DNA of 31,929 nt from Plantago elongata. Lineage: Eukaryota > Streptophyta > Magnoliopsida > Lamiales > Plantaginaceae. The position numbers and the translations under genes are program-made. Shown here piece after piece: positions 19,600-30,699 of this stretch. Positions within the stretch are counted from its first letter, which is position 1. Each line of letters starts with the position of its first letter. The notes below the pieces were generated by a model. It was given only the letters and a program-made list of their open reading frames with translations, searched no databases and had not been told where the DNA came from. The DNA is taken from NCBI GenBank assembly GCA_036897095.1, contig JAYMSP010001453.1:1-31929 (forward strand), read 5' to 3'.

Positions 19600-22190
19600 A
19601 CGTAAGACCACTTTAATTTGAGAACCTTTCACGGATTCTAAAGGTTAATTTTTACGTGGACATGAAATAAAATTAGAATTATAGGGGTAATTCTTACGAC
19701 ATAATAGGATTTTTGAAAAAAAATAATTTGATAAAATACCATTTGAAAATATTTATTACATGTTAGAGTTACTAAAACTATGTGTTTCGGAAATGACATT
19801 CATAAGTAGAATACTAAAAATAAACATGTACCATGTTAAAAAAAAATGTATCTAAGTTATTTAATCAAAGAGGAAAAATAGTAATGAATTATGTAAATTG
19901 TTGAGGAATTATAATTATACATTCTTTGTGAAGTATGTATATAAATGGAGTATAAATTTTATAAATATTACAACAAAAAGTATGATATGATATAAATAAA
20001 ATATAAATTTGTCACTTTGAATTTTGAGGAAACTTGAACGTTTGCACTAACAATGTAAAAATAATAGTATGTACATCATTAAAATGTGTAAATTAAATTC
20101 AGAACGTCCATGAAATATATTATCATCGACAAAAAATGCATGCTTATGAACAGATGATTCTTCTAATATTCTAATTCTACCTACTATTCACAAACACAAA
20201 AAATATGAATTACTTAGTTTGTGAATTTATTTGCATAAAATAAACCTAAAAAAAATATGATCTAAGTCTAACTTTATATAGCTCGGCTCGTTTATAAATA
20301 TAGGTATAGTCCAAGGTTCGGCTCAATCTCGTCCCAACACCACTGTTTGGGCTCGTTTTTTTTTCTCCATTCATATTTGTTTCACGAACATTAATTTTTT
20401 AAAATGAAATATTTGAAATTCAAATTATCTCGGGTGGCAAGTCCTAAAGTTAACAATTGGAATGGTTTCAAATTTTAATAACCATTCCTTATTTTGTTTG
20501 TGCATTTGGAATACAGTAATCAAAGGCCAAGCTACTACTTTTACAAACCAACCAGAAGCAAAGCCATTTCAGATCATATTTTTCATTAATCCGCCAATTT
20601 GAAAGCTAAGCTAGTATGTTCAGATTTAGCAGCGGTATGCCATAATTCGAGGTTCGCTATTGGTGAAGTTATCTGATTCGCCATCAATCAAATAAACGCG
20701 TTACTCCGCCAATGCATATAATCTTAATATTGCTTCTTCACTCCGCATCCTCTACTCATAATAAATGTGGGTTCATTACAATAACACACAGATTTTATAA
20801 TTTTGTAAGTAAAGGGGGCACCGTGAGAATTCCAACATAAAGAAAACCTAATACTAGAGTGATAACTTCATGATCTTAGTAACTAGCTATAGATTTTCTA
20901 CGGTCAGTCAATGTGTCGTCCCGACTATTGTCAGTTAATGTATCAACATCTGACACGTGTCCATTACTCTATATCGCACTCAATCATTGCTCCATATCGC
21001 ACTCTACTATCGTTTTCTATCGCCCTCAATCATTATTTGTTATTTAAATTTAACTTTTTCGTTAATTTTTTAAAAATAATAATTAAACACGTATTATATA
21101 ATTTTCTAGAGAATTATAATCTTAAAAATTATAATTAATCACAAAATATTAACATTACACAAAATCAAGGCTGATAATTAACGAAAAAATGACAACATTC
21201 ACATGAACCCTAAATTAAAATTTTCCAATTGTTTTAATTTAATTTTCATTATTGATTTTTATTTTTTATTTAATATCCTACTTTGAAGAATATTTTAATT
21301 TAATTTTAATTATTGATTTTAATTTTTTTTAAGATTTTAATTTTGTTAATGGGGTTATTGAATATATGAAGAATTTTTTAATAATATTTAAAAAAATTAT
21401 ATTTTAAATATATTTAAGCGATGTAGGTGGTCAGAGCAACACGTAGCGTACCACCTCATGCGAAATGAACGACACTTCATAATATATAATATTTAATGTG
21501 AAAGGTATGAATTATTAGATCTCAATCGTTAAAATTTTATTCCACTTAATCAAAATAGTTAGTTGAGTAATGTTATGTACAGACGCCCTTCATGTGAAAA
21601 GTTGATCCCGAACTAAACTTCACCAAATCTTATCACTATTAATTGTCCAATTCTCCCACTTCTCATTGAGACACTGATACCCCACAAAAGACATTTTATA
21701 CTCCCCAACTTAAACGTTACCCTTGCAAATACTTTTCTTAAATATATTGATATAACCTTCCCATACTAGTTTTTTTAGAGAAATACGTGTAAGTTTTCCC
21801 CTCATCTCCCTCCAATACTAGTCATTTTCAAGAATTTGTGGTATAGGAATGACAAATGGCTCTGAGTTATCCATTGAAAATTAAGAATCTAATAACCTAA
21901 TCTTTATTAATGATGTGATCTGTTCGGATGCTTTGAGTGGGAAAATCGGGTAAAACACACAAAACCCCCTCCAATTATTTTAAAAGTTCACAAAACACAT
22001 CCAATTATAAAAATTACACTAAATTTCCCAAAATATTAATTTGCATGATATACTTCCAATTACCAAAATTACACCAAATCTCCTAAAACGTTAATAAACA
22101 TAGCAACGGTTGATCCTCACTTATCAACATTGCACCAAATCCTCCCGAATCGTCGAAAAAATAGTGCAAAATACTTCAAAGTAGTTGTTA
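19600..22190. other. Gene-free AT-rich region
   Basis: No coding region is supported. Visible pieces are a GCTCG-type repeat fragment at 20278-20350, a GC-richer island with CACGTAGCGTACCACCTCATGCG near 21440-21465 flanked by very AT-rich DNA (compare 25990-26140), and loosely repeated CCAATTA/TTACACCAAAT motifs at 21955-22145. It looks like layered old transposon sequence. Confidence 0.4.
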
Positions 22191-22202
22191 GTCTCAACTG
22201 TA

Positions 22203-22398
22203 GTTTTCCCACTACTTTCAGAGTTTTAGGATATTATTTTTATTAAAATTATCCATATAAAATTAAGAAATTGTTAATCAAACATATACTAATCAAATGA
22301 ACGAATATTCGTGAACGAACAATTTTACTTGCAAAAAATTAAAATGTAATATTATAAAAAAACACGCGAAATTCGCGTGTCAAATTTACTTATTACTA
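22203..22398. repeat. Palindrome-bearing repeat, copy 1
   Basis: It shares with copy 2 (22436-22630) the segments CCCACTACTTTCA, ATATAAAATTAAGAAATTGTTA, GTCAAACATATA-like, GTGAACGAACA and AATATTATAAAAAA. Near its end is the perfect palindrome CACGCGAA-A-TTCGCGTG at 22362-22378, followed by TCAAATTT. A terminal hairpin followed by a short tail is what non-autonomous Helitrons have, but no clean CTRR-T end is seen. Confidence 0.75.
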
Positions 22399-22435
22399 AT
22401 ACTAATCAAATACTTAAAAGCAGTTATTAGTCCCA

Positions 22436-22630
22436 AAATAGTTTCCCCACTACTTTCATACCTTCAGGATATCATTTTTCCTAAACTACTCATATAAAAT
22501 TAAGAAATTGTTAGTCAAACATATAATCGCGTGCGTGCGTAGAATTCACGTGAACGAACATTTTTACTTGTTAAAAATTAAAATTTAATATTATAAAAAA
22601 ATACACGGATTCCGCGTGTCAAATTTGCTT
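22436..22630. repeat. Palindrome-bearing repeat, copy 2
   Basis: Second copy of the same unit in the same orientation. Its palindrome is decayed (ACACGGATTCCGCGTGTC near 22602-22620). Confidence 0.75.
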
Positions 22631-22639
22631 GTATAACTA

Positions 22640-23270
22640 AAGATGCTTGCATAAAAATGAAACTCAAATTTGCTTGCATAACTAAAATTTAGCTGAGGTC
22701 GTAGATTGAATATGATATGAAACTCAATAGAACTGAGAATCCAAGTTCGGACTTGAGCATCTTCAACATCCCACGCATCCTTTACTTTGTTACCATCGGT
22801 GGTGGAACAAGATGCCTAGGTATGTGTCCATGAATCCTTCCCATGAAGAAAAGTCTGAAACTGTAAAGCCCATGTAACATAGTTTTTCCCATGGAACTTG
22901 GATAGAGGTTATCCTTTTCCATTAAGATAAGGAAAAGTTACAAGACAAAGAGGGATGAGATCAAAATTCCGAAGAAAAAAATCCAAAGCTCTAAAAGAAT
23001 AAAACGCAGCACTAGAGACCACAAACTAGGAGAAAAAAAACCAAGAAATCAAGAACCCAGAACTGAGAGGCGAAAGGAGAAACAGAAGAAGAAGAAAAAC
23101 AGCAATTAGCCGGTAAAACCTGGTGGATGCCGGCCGAATTAGGTCGCCGACGAGGATCCGGCACCGGGTCGAAGAAGAAGGTCGGACAGTAGCTCCAATT
23201 AATGAAGGGAGAGAAGAAAGAGCGAGGCAACATGAATTTAGATCAAAGTGAGAAGAGATGAATTTAGCGT
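22640..23270. other. Gene-free stretch before the second Helitron
   Basis: It contains a purine-rich block (about 22960-23230) with GAAGAAGAAGAA runs, which on the minus strand reads as a CT-rich sequence resembling a plant 5' UTR. The 73-codon minus frame there has no family resemblance and is not called as a gene. Confidence 0.4.
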
Positions 23271-23280
23271 TTAAAAAAAA

Positions 23281-24188
23281 AAAGGTATTGTTGACTGTTG
23301 ACTATTGAGTATCAACAAGAGTCGAGGACAACCAATATTTAAGGTTGGACTATATATTTCAAAGCATGTTTTTATCCAGCGATCTTATTGGACTCTTGAA
23401 GAATACAAAGTTAATAATTTGGGATGATACACCCATGACTAACCAGTTTTGTTTTGAAGCTCTTGATCGCAATTTATAATGAGAGGTGATAATGGTACAT
23501 AATCAAATAAGCCCTTCATGGATTGATTGTCGTTTTTTGTGGTGATTCCAGACAAATATTGTCAATGATACCTAAGGGTACCAAGCAGGACATAATACAT
23601 GCATCTCTCTGTTGTTTGTTGATTGATTGATTGTTGAAGGTTTAAGATGATGAAATTGGTGGCGATAATGACGGTGAGGTAGAAATTTAATGGCCTGATG
23701 ATATCTTGATTCGCTCTACTGGTTCGCTCTACTGGTGAACCAATTTGTTATGCGATGAGAGTCAGGGACCACTGCTATCTAAGGTTGAACTATATCTTCT
23801 AAAACATGTTTTCTACCATGGTCAGCTCTATATAGCATTTTCTAGAGTCACAAATACGAGAGTTATGAAGGTTTAAGCATTGGGTGAGGAAGTCAATTTA
23901 ATAGGTGTTTAGAGACTTTAAGGTGTGTTTTATTGTATTGATTAAATTTAATTTTTTAAACTATTCAAAACTATTATTTTATTGTTAGTATTCCCACTTT
24001 CTAATCTATCTTTTGCAGATGGTTATTATTAATGTATCTCCCACCATTATTGTACATTGAGCATGCATTTGCTTTCAAATAATTTAGTGTATACAACTTT
24101 AAAATGTTGTTATATGACTTTTCGATCATTTATTTTGTTTTTTTAAACGTAATTTTTATTAAAAATTCAATATGTCAGTGGCGCTAGC
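23281..24188 (+). mobile_element. Second Helitron remnant, rearranged
   Basis: Plus-strand fragments of the Helitron Pif1-type helicase appear in the wrong order. INKSRGQPIFKVGLYISKHV (C-terminal motif, near 23310-23375) comes first. TKLIIWDDTPMTNQFCFEAL (Walker B region, near 23405-23470), GDSRQILSMIPKGTKQDIIH (about 23543-23605) and a second C-terminal block (YLLKHVFYHGQLYIAFSRV, about 23795-23855) follow. The tail from 23905 to 24187 is similar to the 3' end of the Helitron at 1660-1990. Frameshifts and stops make it inactive. Confidence 0.85.
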
Positions 24189-24362
24189 TAAGTGTGTTTT
24201 GTGCTTGTTTTATATAATTGGTGGGGATTTTGTGCTTTTTACCTGGGGAAATCTCAAGTTGTTTTATGTACAAGTTAAGTGTGTTTTGTGCTTGTTTTAT
24301 ATAATTGGTGGGGATTTTGTGCTTTTTACCTGGGGAAATCTCAAGTTGTTTTATGTACAAAC
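24189..24362. repeat. Perfect 87-bp tandem duplication
   Basis: The unit starting TAAGTGTGTTTTGTGCTTG is repeated exactly 87 bp on (24189 and 24276) with no mismatch visible until about 24360. Because 87 is a multiple of three, an open frame (24172-24453) runs through both copies and repeats a 29-residue block. The frame has no known relative and is not called as a gene. Confidence 0.95.
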
Positions 24363-24453
24363 AATGGAATTTGAATTAAAATTTTCCAATTCATATCTTA
24401 TTTTAAAAGGTTACTTAATTTGGCACAAGAAAAGGACTAGAAGAGGAGGTTGA

Positions 24454-24900
24454 GTATATCAAGTTCGAACAACCACCAGGTATTAAACAGTTGCAGTAAA
24501 AATATTAGGACTTACATCGTGAATAATTCGAGATTTACAGATGAAATCTAGGATCGGGTAGAAACATGGAAACCGAATAATAGAAGAGTATGTTTGGCAT
24601 AAAACTTGAAGATCCACCAATTATACAGTTAATTGTGTCAAATTTACCCGCTAAAAACCTTATTCAAGATCTTGATACACTATCAGAATTGTTGAGAACC
24701 AAACCAAATACTATTACTGTTAAATGAGACAGTAGGAAAACGAAAACCGAAACGGTTTCAATGAAGAAGTGAAGAAACACAGAATCGGAGATATCAGATA
24801 TGTGTATTAAAAGAAGAAAAGGAGAAAAAAGTCCTACAGAAATTGAAAGGGAAAATTAAAAGAGAGAGATTAGTAGGAATTAGGAAAGGATGATGACCAG
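24454..24900. other. Spacer downstream of the 64-aa gene
   Basis: No gene seen. The part next to 24900 probably includes the 3' UTR of the minus-strand 64-aa gene. Confidence 0.4.
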
Positions 24901-24903
24901 TGA

Positions 24904-25098
24904 TCAGAGTTGAGCCTTGCCAGGACGATCGGCAGCTTTGAGAGTCTTATCGATGATCTTCTTGGCCTTCCTGCTACGGATCTCAACCCGAACACTGGCG
25001 CTCTTGTCCATTTTCACGTACGGCTTCTTCTTCGATTTCTTCAGCGATCGGACCTTCGATTTTATCGTTTGGACCAAATTCTCCAGCTGATTCGCCAT
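24904..25098 (-). CDS. Small basic protein of unknown function (64 aa)
   Basis: Single exon from ATG to stop: starts MANQLENLVQTIKSKVRSLK, then KKSKKKPYVKMDKSASVRVE, then IRSRKAKKIIDKTLKAADRP and GKAQL. About a third of residues are Lys or Arg, with an amphipathic first third and no signal peptide. Codons look constrained and the GC content is well above the flanks (exon-like). My impression is that short plant proteins with the PYVKMDKSASV...RSRKA pattern exist, but I cannot name the family or function. A basic protein of this kind could bind nucleic acid or another acidic partner; that is inference only. A TATA-like element lies about 60 bases upstream. Confidence 0.7.
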   Translation of the reverse strand: MANQLENLVQTIKSKVRSLKKSKKKPYVKMDKSASVRVEIRSRKAKKIIDKTLKAADRPGKAQL

Positions 25099-25157
25099 TT
25101 TATTATTGTGTGACTGATCACTAACAGAGGTAGAGAGTGTGTGTGTGGTTTCTTTGG

Positions 25158-25180
25158 TTGTTATATCATATATGGTGTGG
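25158..25180 (-). promoter_or_regulatory. Likely TATA box of the 64-aa gene
   Basis: On the minus strand CCATATATGATATAACAACC lies about 65-75 bases upstream of the ATG at 25098. Confidence 0.45.
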
Positions 25181-25181
25181 A

Positions 25182-25985
25182 ATTCAATTGATTTTTTTTG
25201 GAATGGGAGTGAATTGATGGTGATTAAATGCAGTGTGTACGGAGTGAGAATTGTTGGTTTTCGAATGGGGAAATGAATTGAACTATTATTGATTGGGGTA
25301 TTTAATTGAAAGCTTTTTTTGAATCAGATCGAGATGGTTGGGTTGGGTACTTTGATTGAGATTTGCAGGTTCGTACAAGTGAGTATTTTGTTTTATTATT
25401 TTCTATTTTTAGTTTTGTCTTATGGAAGAAGGGAGGTGGTTTTGCTGATGAGAGATGGAGATGATGAGTGAACCGTGGTGAGAGAAGAGAAATGTAAAAG
25501 GAAGGATTATTAGAGACTAGAGCGATTGAGGAGAGAGTATTTATGGGAAGTAAGAAAAAAGTCAAATTCCGCATGCTTGACAATTTATTAATTGGGGCCG
25601 ATTGAATTAGCATTTAAATGTCCATTTGAATGTTAATTGAGGATTTTATGTTTGTTATGACATTTAAATATCGAATATTGAAATGGATCTACAACATCAA
25701 CATTTTTTCCTACCTATATAACAAACATATAATACCCTATCTAATTACAATTCTATACCAAACACAATTTTAACAATCCCACTACAATTCCAATCATTAT
25801 TTAAGCATTTAAATCGGAACATTTAAGTCGCATGTCAATCAGCCCCTAATTAATAAATCAATTAATTCAGATACTCTTGTAGAAATAGATTATGAGAATG
25901 CAAGTTTGATAATCAGACCGTACATAATTTCATCTCCATTTAGTTCGCCACCGTAGAACTCAACGGTCACTCAAATTATATATCA
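25182..25985. other. Upstream region of the 64-aa gene
   Basis: No further gene is supported. A minus-strand open frame (25302-25613) is low-complexity, Ser/Pro/Lys-rich and lies in the presumed promoter. Confidence 0.4.
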
Positions 25986-25987
25986 AT

Positions 25988-26250
25988 CAGTCCCTAACCC
26001 GCTCCAATAACACGTCGGCGGCGCACACGACGCGCCATAGGCATTCCAACGCACGTGCGATGGCGCATTATTGGGCGCGTCGCGGCATACCGCCTCGTGC
26101 GTAGGCAGCAGCTGTGCTACCACGTGGCGCAGCCTGTCCCCTTTTATTTTTTTCAATTTTTTTATATTTTATTCAATTTCAAACGCTAATAACTCAAAAA
26201 ATAAAAATGTAAAAAATAAATAAAAATCACCATCATCTCTTCAAAATCTA
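25988..26250. mobile_element. GC-rich transposon-like patch
   Basis: About 25990-26140 is strongly CpG-rich (ACGTCGGCGGCGCACACGAC, GGGCGCGTCGCGGCATACCG, CCACGTGGCG) in DNA that is otherwise very AT-rich, and passes abruptly into T-rich sequence. This pattern is seen at the ends of some plant non-autonomous DNA transposons. A related but eroded motif (GTAGCGTACCACCTCATGCG) occurs near 21450. Class not determined. Confidence 0.4.
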
Positions 26251-28200
26251 CAAATAGATATCACTCTTGACTATTTTTGAACCATTCCATCCCGAATTAA
26301 TTTTAACTCTTAATGAAACTTAAAATTGTAAAACAACCAAGAAAAATACAATTTTATTAATTTCGACTTCTAAAAACTATTATAATATATTAAATATGTT
26401 TTAACAAAAAAATTTAATTTTGAACCTTAATAAATTATAAAACAATTTGAAAAATACAATTTTATTCATTTCAACATCTAAACACTCTTATAATACAATT
26501 AATATGTAAATAAAAATATAAAAGTAAATTATAAAATTTCATGATGTAGCGACAACGATGCGTCATCATAACAGAAAAACTGTGTGACGACGTCGTTACC
26601 ATTGAAGGTGGCCTGAAAGAGTGGAGAAAGAAATACAAAATGTTGTGAGTTTTGAAAAGTTTCCACAAAAAGTGGTTGACACATTCTGTTGGAAATTATT
26701 CTAAAAACCAATAATGTAATTTTATTAAATATCATAAACATCGTATATCCTATCTAATTGTCAGAGAATTTATGTTATTAATTTCACATGGATTTTCCAT
26801 TGTTGAAGTAAATGGAATCTTTCCAAAGTCCAAACACTTCAAGTTCATCGTTAATGTGAAATTATATGTTTGATAAAACTAACTGATAAGATAGCTGAAA
26901 AATTAAATGTTAATTAGTTTATAGTTAAAAAGTAATTGGAAAGTTAGATGGTAGTTAAAAATTTAAGCAGTTCTTTTTTCCTACAAGCTAACTTAGCTTC
27001 TCAAACTAACTAACTAACTTATTTAAAAAGTTATGCGTTTACGTAATAATTTTTTTATAAAAAAATTTCATTGAGCTAAAAAGTTAATTAAAGTTAAACA
27101 CGACTTACTATGCTACAGATATAAAAAGAAAATTCTCACATGTTTACATTTTTCGATGGAGAAACTCGGCACATGTTGCATAAACATAAATTGTTCCACG
27201 ACAAGCACTGTACTAATATATCCATGCTTACCATGAGCAAGTAATATATAGTAAACTCAATTTGGAGAAACAAATATACGTTAAATAACTTAAAAAGGAT
27301 CTACAACATAACAACACTACCAACTACCTAACCAATTGAGGTAGTTTTGAACAAAAGACCCATACTTGCATATCATAATACGCCAAATCAGTCCAATTAT
27401 TTTGGAGTACAGAACTACATAACTTTTGGTGAAATCATGCATAATTTCTAAAAGCAGAGACTTGATTAATCAATCATGAATTCAAATGTGGACTAGCGAT
27501 ATCACTCTTTGCAGAAATCTAAGCATCAATTTAAACATACTTGACATTCAATATCAATTCACATTCCGCATATGACAATTAGAGTTTGATATTAGTTCTT
27601 TTAGTAGGCATGCCCATGACATTTTGTATATAAAACCAAAATTAATGACCAGAAAAACAGGGTCTACGCCTACCTACTAGTGTATTTTTCAAAAGAGAAC
27701 TTGTCTCTAGTCTGAACCAAGGGACATTAAAAAAAAAAATAGTATAATGTATTTATCCCGTTGTTGGATTATAATTCTACTCCAGTTTTGTTAAATACTA
27801 TAAGTGTAATGTCATAAAGTTTGTTTGTAAATGTTTTGAACCTCTCCACGAGACTTGCTCAACTGAGAGTCTCAGAATGTAGGAGAGTCGGGACATTCTA
27901 ATTAATACTATATGGAAAAATGGATATCGTAGATGTTTGGGAATCTAAGTCAACTGATTATGTCATAATCACTACAGGTCTTGAAGTATAACTAAAATTA
28001 ATGTGTTGAAAACAAGGCATCATACTTAGGCTGGAATTCCTGACTGACTAATAAAAAAAGAGAGATTATGTTCACTTTGATGAGTGTATCTTAGGAGATT
28101 AGTTAAGTCAATTTTGCTTACAACTTGGACCACCCAATAAACCTTCCTTGGTTGGAACTTTTCGTTCATGCTAGGATTCATAAGACCACTTACATTCACT
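26251..28200. other. Gene-free region downstream of RsmE
   Basis: No coding region is supported. 26866-27110 has TAAGATAGCTGAAAAATTAA and AGCTAAAAAGTTAATTAAAG-type ends that look like a degraded hAT MITE. 27840-28200 has moderate complexity (CCTCTCCACGAGACTTGCTC and onward) and may be an LTR-element fragment, without frames that I can identify. Confidence 0.35.
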
Positions 28201-28208
28201 AGTCAATA

Positions 28209-28251
28209 GACACATACAAATACGTGGTGGAGGCCTATTTGTATTTGTGTC
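28209..28251. other. Imperfect hairpin
   Basis: GACACATACAAATA (28209-28222) pairs with TATTTGTATTTGTGTC (28236-28251): 14 pairs with a 2-base bulge and a 13-base loop containing GTGGTGGAGG. Too short for a typical plant miRNA precursor. Confidence 0.5.
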
Positions 28252-28511
28252 GAGTGGGTGCATTGATCTAAACAGTAACATACAATTTACCCACTAGAAA
28301 GTACAGGCCGTAACTTCTAGAGTATTGATTCTACTGACCATATACTATAAGAGTATCTTTTACCTGCGAAATTATAACAATCTCTACCAGAAAAGGAAAG
28401 ACAGGTATAGCAGTACAGCAGGAAACTTTGGAAGGATTACAATTGCATATGTCAGATTCAAAATTGATGGTTTGACAATTTCAGGAACAGAAACACATGC
28501 CTGAAGTGTGG

Positions 28512-30599
28512 CTAATGGCTAATACTGTCCTGGTAGTCAGACCATAACATCAGTGTTGAAAGGAGAGCCATTGTGGCTGTTTCGACACGAAGGCGGTGTG
28601 GGCCAAGACCAACAGTAATTCCACCAGCCTCCGTTATGGACTTCAGCTCCTTCTCACTGAAATCTAGACCATGATACAAACATGCCATGCACATTTAATT
28701 TTTGGTGACCAGTGTGGAAAAATACATCAAGCCATAAACACAACCTCAAAATTTGGTAGACAAGCGCTTTAAGACGCTCCTGCTTTCTTGGCCGCACGGA
28801 TTTTTTTTGTTTAGGATAAGGGGTGGGAGGTCAATGAATGTATAAAGTGGTGACTGACCTCCTTCGGGTCCAATAATCAAGAGTCCATCAGGTTCCTTTT
28901 GTGAAGAACTCAAAGTACTTAAAACCGGGGCACCTTCTGCTGCAGCCACGAAAGATAATCTGGACCGACCAATCTGTGGAACACACAGGTAAAAGAGTAA
29001 GGACAAGGGATAGATCAGACGGATTGAAAGTCAAGTTTCAAGCAGATAAGAAACCAAATAATATCTTAAACCATGTTAGTGAAGAGCTACTAACAAGAGG
29101 TAAAAGCTTATCCACTGTAACAGGAGGCTTCAGTGTCATCTCATGTAAGCGTTGGCCTATAAGAATAACAGCATTAATTGGAAGAGAATGGAGATGAATA
29201 AATCATGTCAGGAAAGAGGATTTGCAGGTGTATGGATCAATATTTACATTGTTTTGTTGCAGCAAGGACAACTCGTTGCAGCCTGTCAACACGATTATCA
29301 GATATTGACTGAGATCGCTCAGTTAATAGAGGCGTCATGGAGGATGCTCCTAGCTCCTGAGAGTCACAGGCCCAAGCAAGAAATGTGAGTGCATAGATTT
29401 GGGCTATAAAGGGAGATTGCTATCACAATGACACAAATAACAGAAAGGCATACAGTGCATTTCTCCACTAGCCAATCACCGCGACCTCCCTTAAGAGTAC
29501 CTTAAGAGAAACAAATCAAATAATAATTGACAATGCTCGACTATCATAAAGTACAATTTAGAGGGAAATGAATGGATTCTGTCATACACACCGAAGGCAG
29601 CAAAAACATGCCACTGTGTGGTTGGCGGAGAGGCTAATTTTGGGTCCTCAATCGCTTCTATGTCTACTCCTCCACGGTTAGCCTCTTGTATGCGCCCTTC
29701 AACCAAACCTCCCTTTCCATTAAATAGCTCTACCCTTGTAAAACCAATACTCAAACATTTCAAATATCATAAAGATGCAAATGAGATTTGCTAAGCCTAT
29801 AAGAATTCAGTCATGTCATTGAGCTAAAAAATTCCAAGTTATCTTATACAGTGTCTCTTGGAAGCATGTTAACTAATCATACAACCGCAACCATATACTA
29901 GTGGCGAACCTAACAAAACCCAGGTACAAGTGAGTGTTTGATGAAACAACTTGTAGCTGATTTCTGCAGGAAACAAAATATTTTGTGCTTGGAGCCTCAC
30001 TTTAAACCTTTTTAGGCAACAAGTTGAATGACAAATCCTCTTATAACTACTTATAAGCCACTTTTACCAACTTTCTGACATCTTAAAATAAGCCGAAGCC
30101 ATCACAAATTGTGTTATCATCCTAATCCACTACAAAACCATATGATGAACTTCCACCCAGAACCTCCTCATAAGAACTCACATTAATCAAATCAGGAACG
30201 AAACCATTTCGTCAAAACCAGTACAAAACAGAAGCTACACTACCTATCATCGACGCCGAGCCTCAAAACCTTGGTCATATGCCAGAATTCATCACCACCA
30301 ACATGCACAACACCACCCTGCAAATCATCAAACACTTAGACTGCAGCAAATATAATTCGAATTCACACTTAAATATGCGGTTAAAGTACAATGACCGACC
30401 GACCGACTAATAAATGCACCTTTGAGACGGGTAGTGTATCGGAGAAGAAACGAGGAAGGCCACCACGTGACTGGTTAGAGTAATCTGAAGACGAAGAGGA
30501 AAGTGGTCGGAATTGGAAATTCGATCGAATATACGGACGATTTAGTAGCGTAATTAGCTGTGGTTTCCAAATTGAGGTTTGAATCTGAAGTCTCGGCAT
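28512..30599 (-). CDS. RsmE: RsmE-type 16S rRNA (uracil-N3) methyltransferase
   Basis: The RsmE family (SPOUT class) makes m3U at position 1498 (E. coli numbering) of small-subunit rRNA using S-adenosylmethionine. Eight exons (minus strand): 30599-30420, 30317-30244, 29734-29592, 29500-29454, 29356-29248, 29156-29095, 28973-28859, 28663-28512. They join in frame to 293 residues. Domains: an Arg/Ser-rich N-terminus (about 1-55), likely a plastid or mitochondrial transit peptide; a PUA-like part (HVGGDEFWHMTKVLRLGVDD, then VELFNGKGG); then the SPOUT domain with KGGRGDWLVEKCTELGASSM, PLLTERS, RVVLAATKQCQRLHE, the cofactor-knot motifs IIGPEGDFSEKEL and LGPHRLRVETA near the C-terminus. All expected catalytic-domain motifs are present, so it is probably functional. 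The donor after PLL-PL (GTTAGT at 29094) and the first ATG are the least certain points. Organelle targeting is inferred. Confidence 0.93.
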
Positions 30600-30603
30600 T
30601 TCA

Positions 30604-30621
30604 CCGGCGGTATTTCGCCGG
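30604..30621 (-). promoter_or_regulatory. GC hairpin next to the RsmE start codon
   Basis: CCGGCG-GTATTT-CGCCGG forms a perfect 6-bp all-GC stem 5 bases upstream of the ATG in the presumed leader. Confidence 0.45.
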
Positions 30622-30699
30622 AATTGGTTTTCTTATGGCGGTGTTAGGCTCCTCAGCTTTGGGAATTGGAATAGCGCGGTAAAATGAATCGGTAAATGA

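Noticed and set aside
20911-21138. 75-codon plus-strand frame
   Set aside because: AT-rich random-looking translation ending in Asn/Lys/Leu repeats; no support as a gene.
24172-24453. 93-codon plus-strand frame with two identical hydrophobic blocks
   Set aside because: The frame is explained by an 87-bp tandem duplication next to a dead Helitron end; there is no family resemblance or upstream promoter.
25302-25613. 103-codon minus-strand frame upstream of the 64-aa gene
   Set aside because: Low-complexity translation in the presumed promoter, with no recognisable motif and AT-rich codons.
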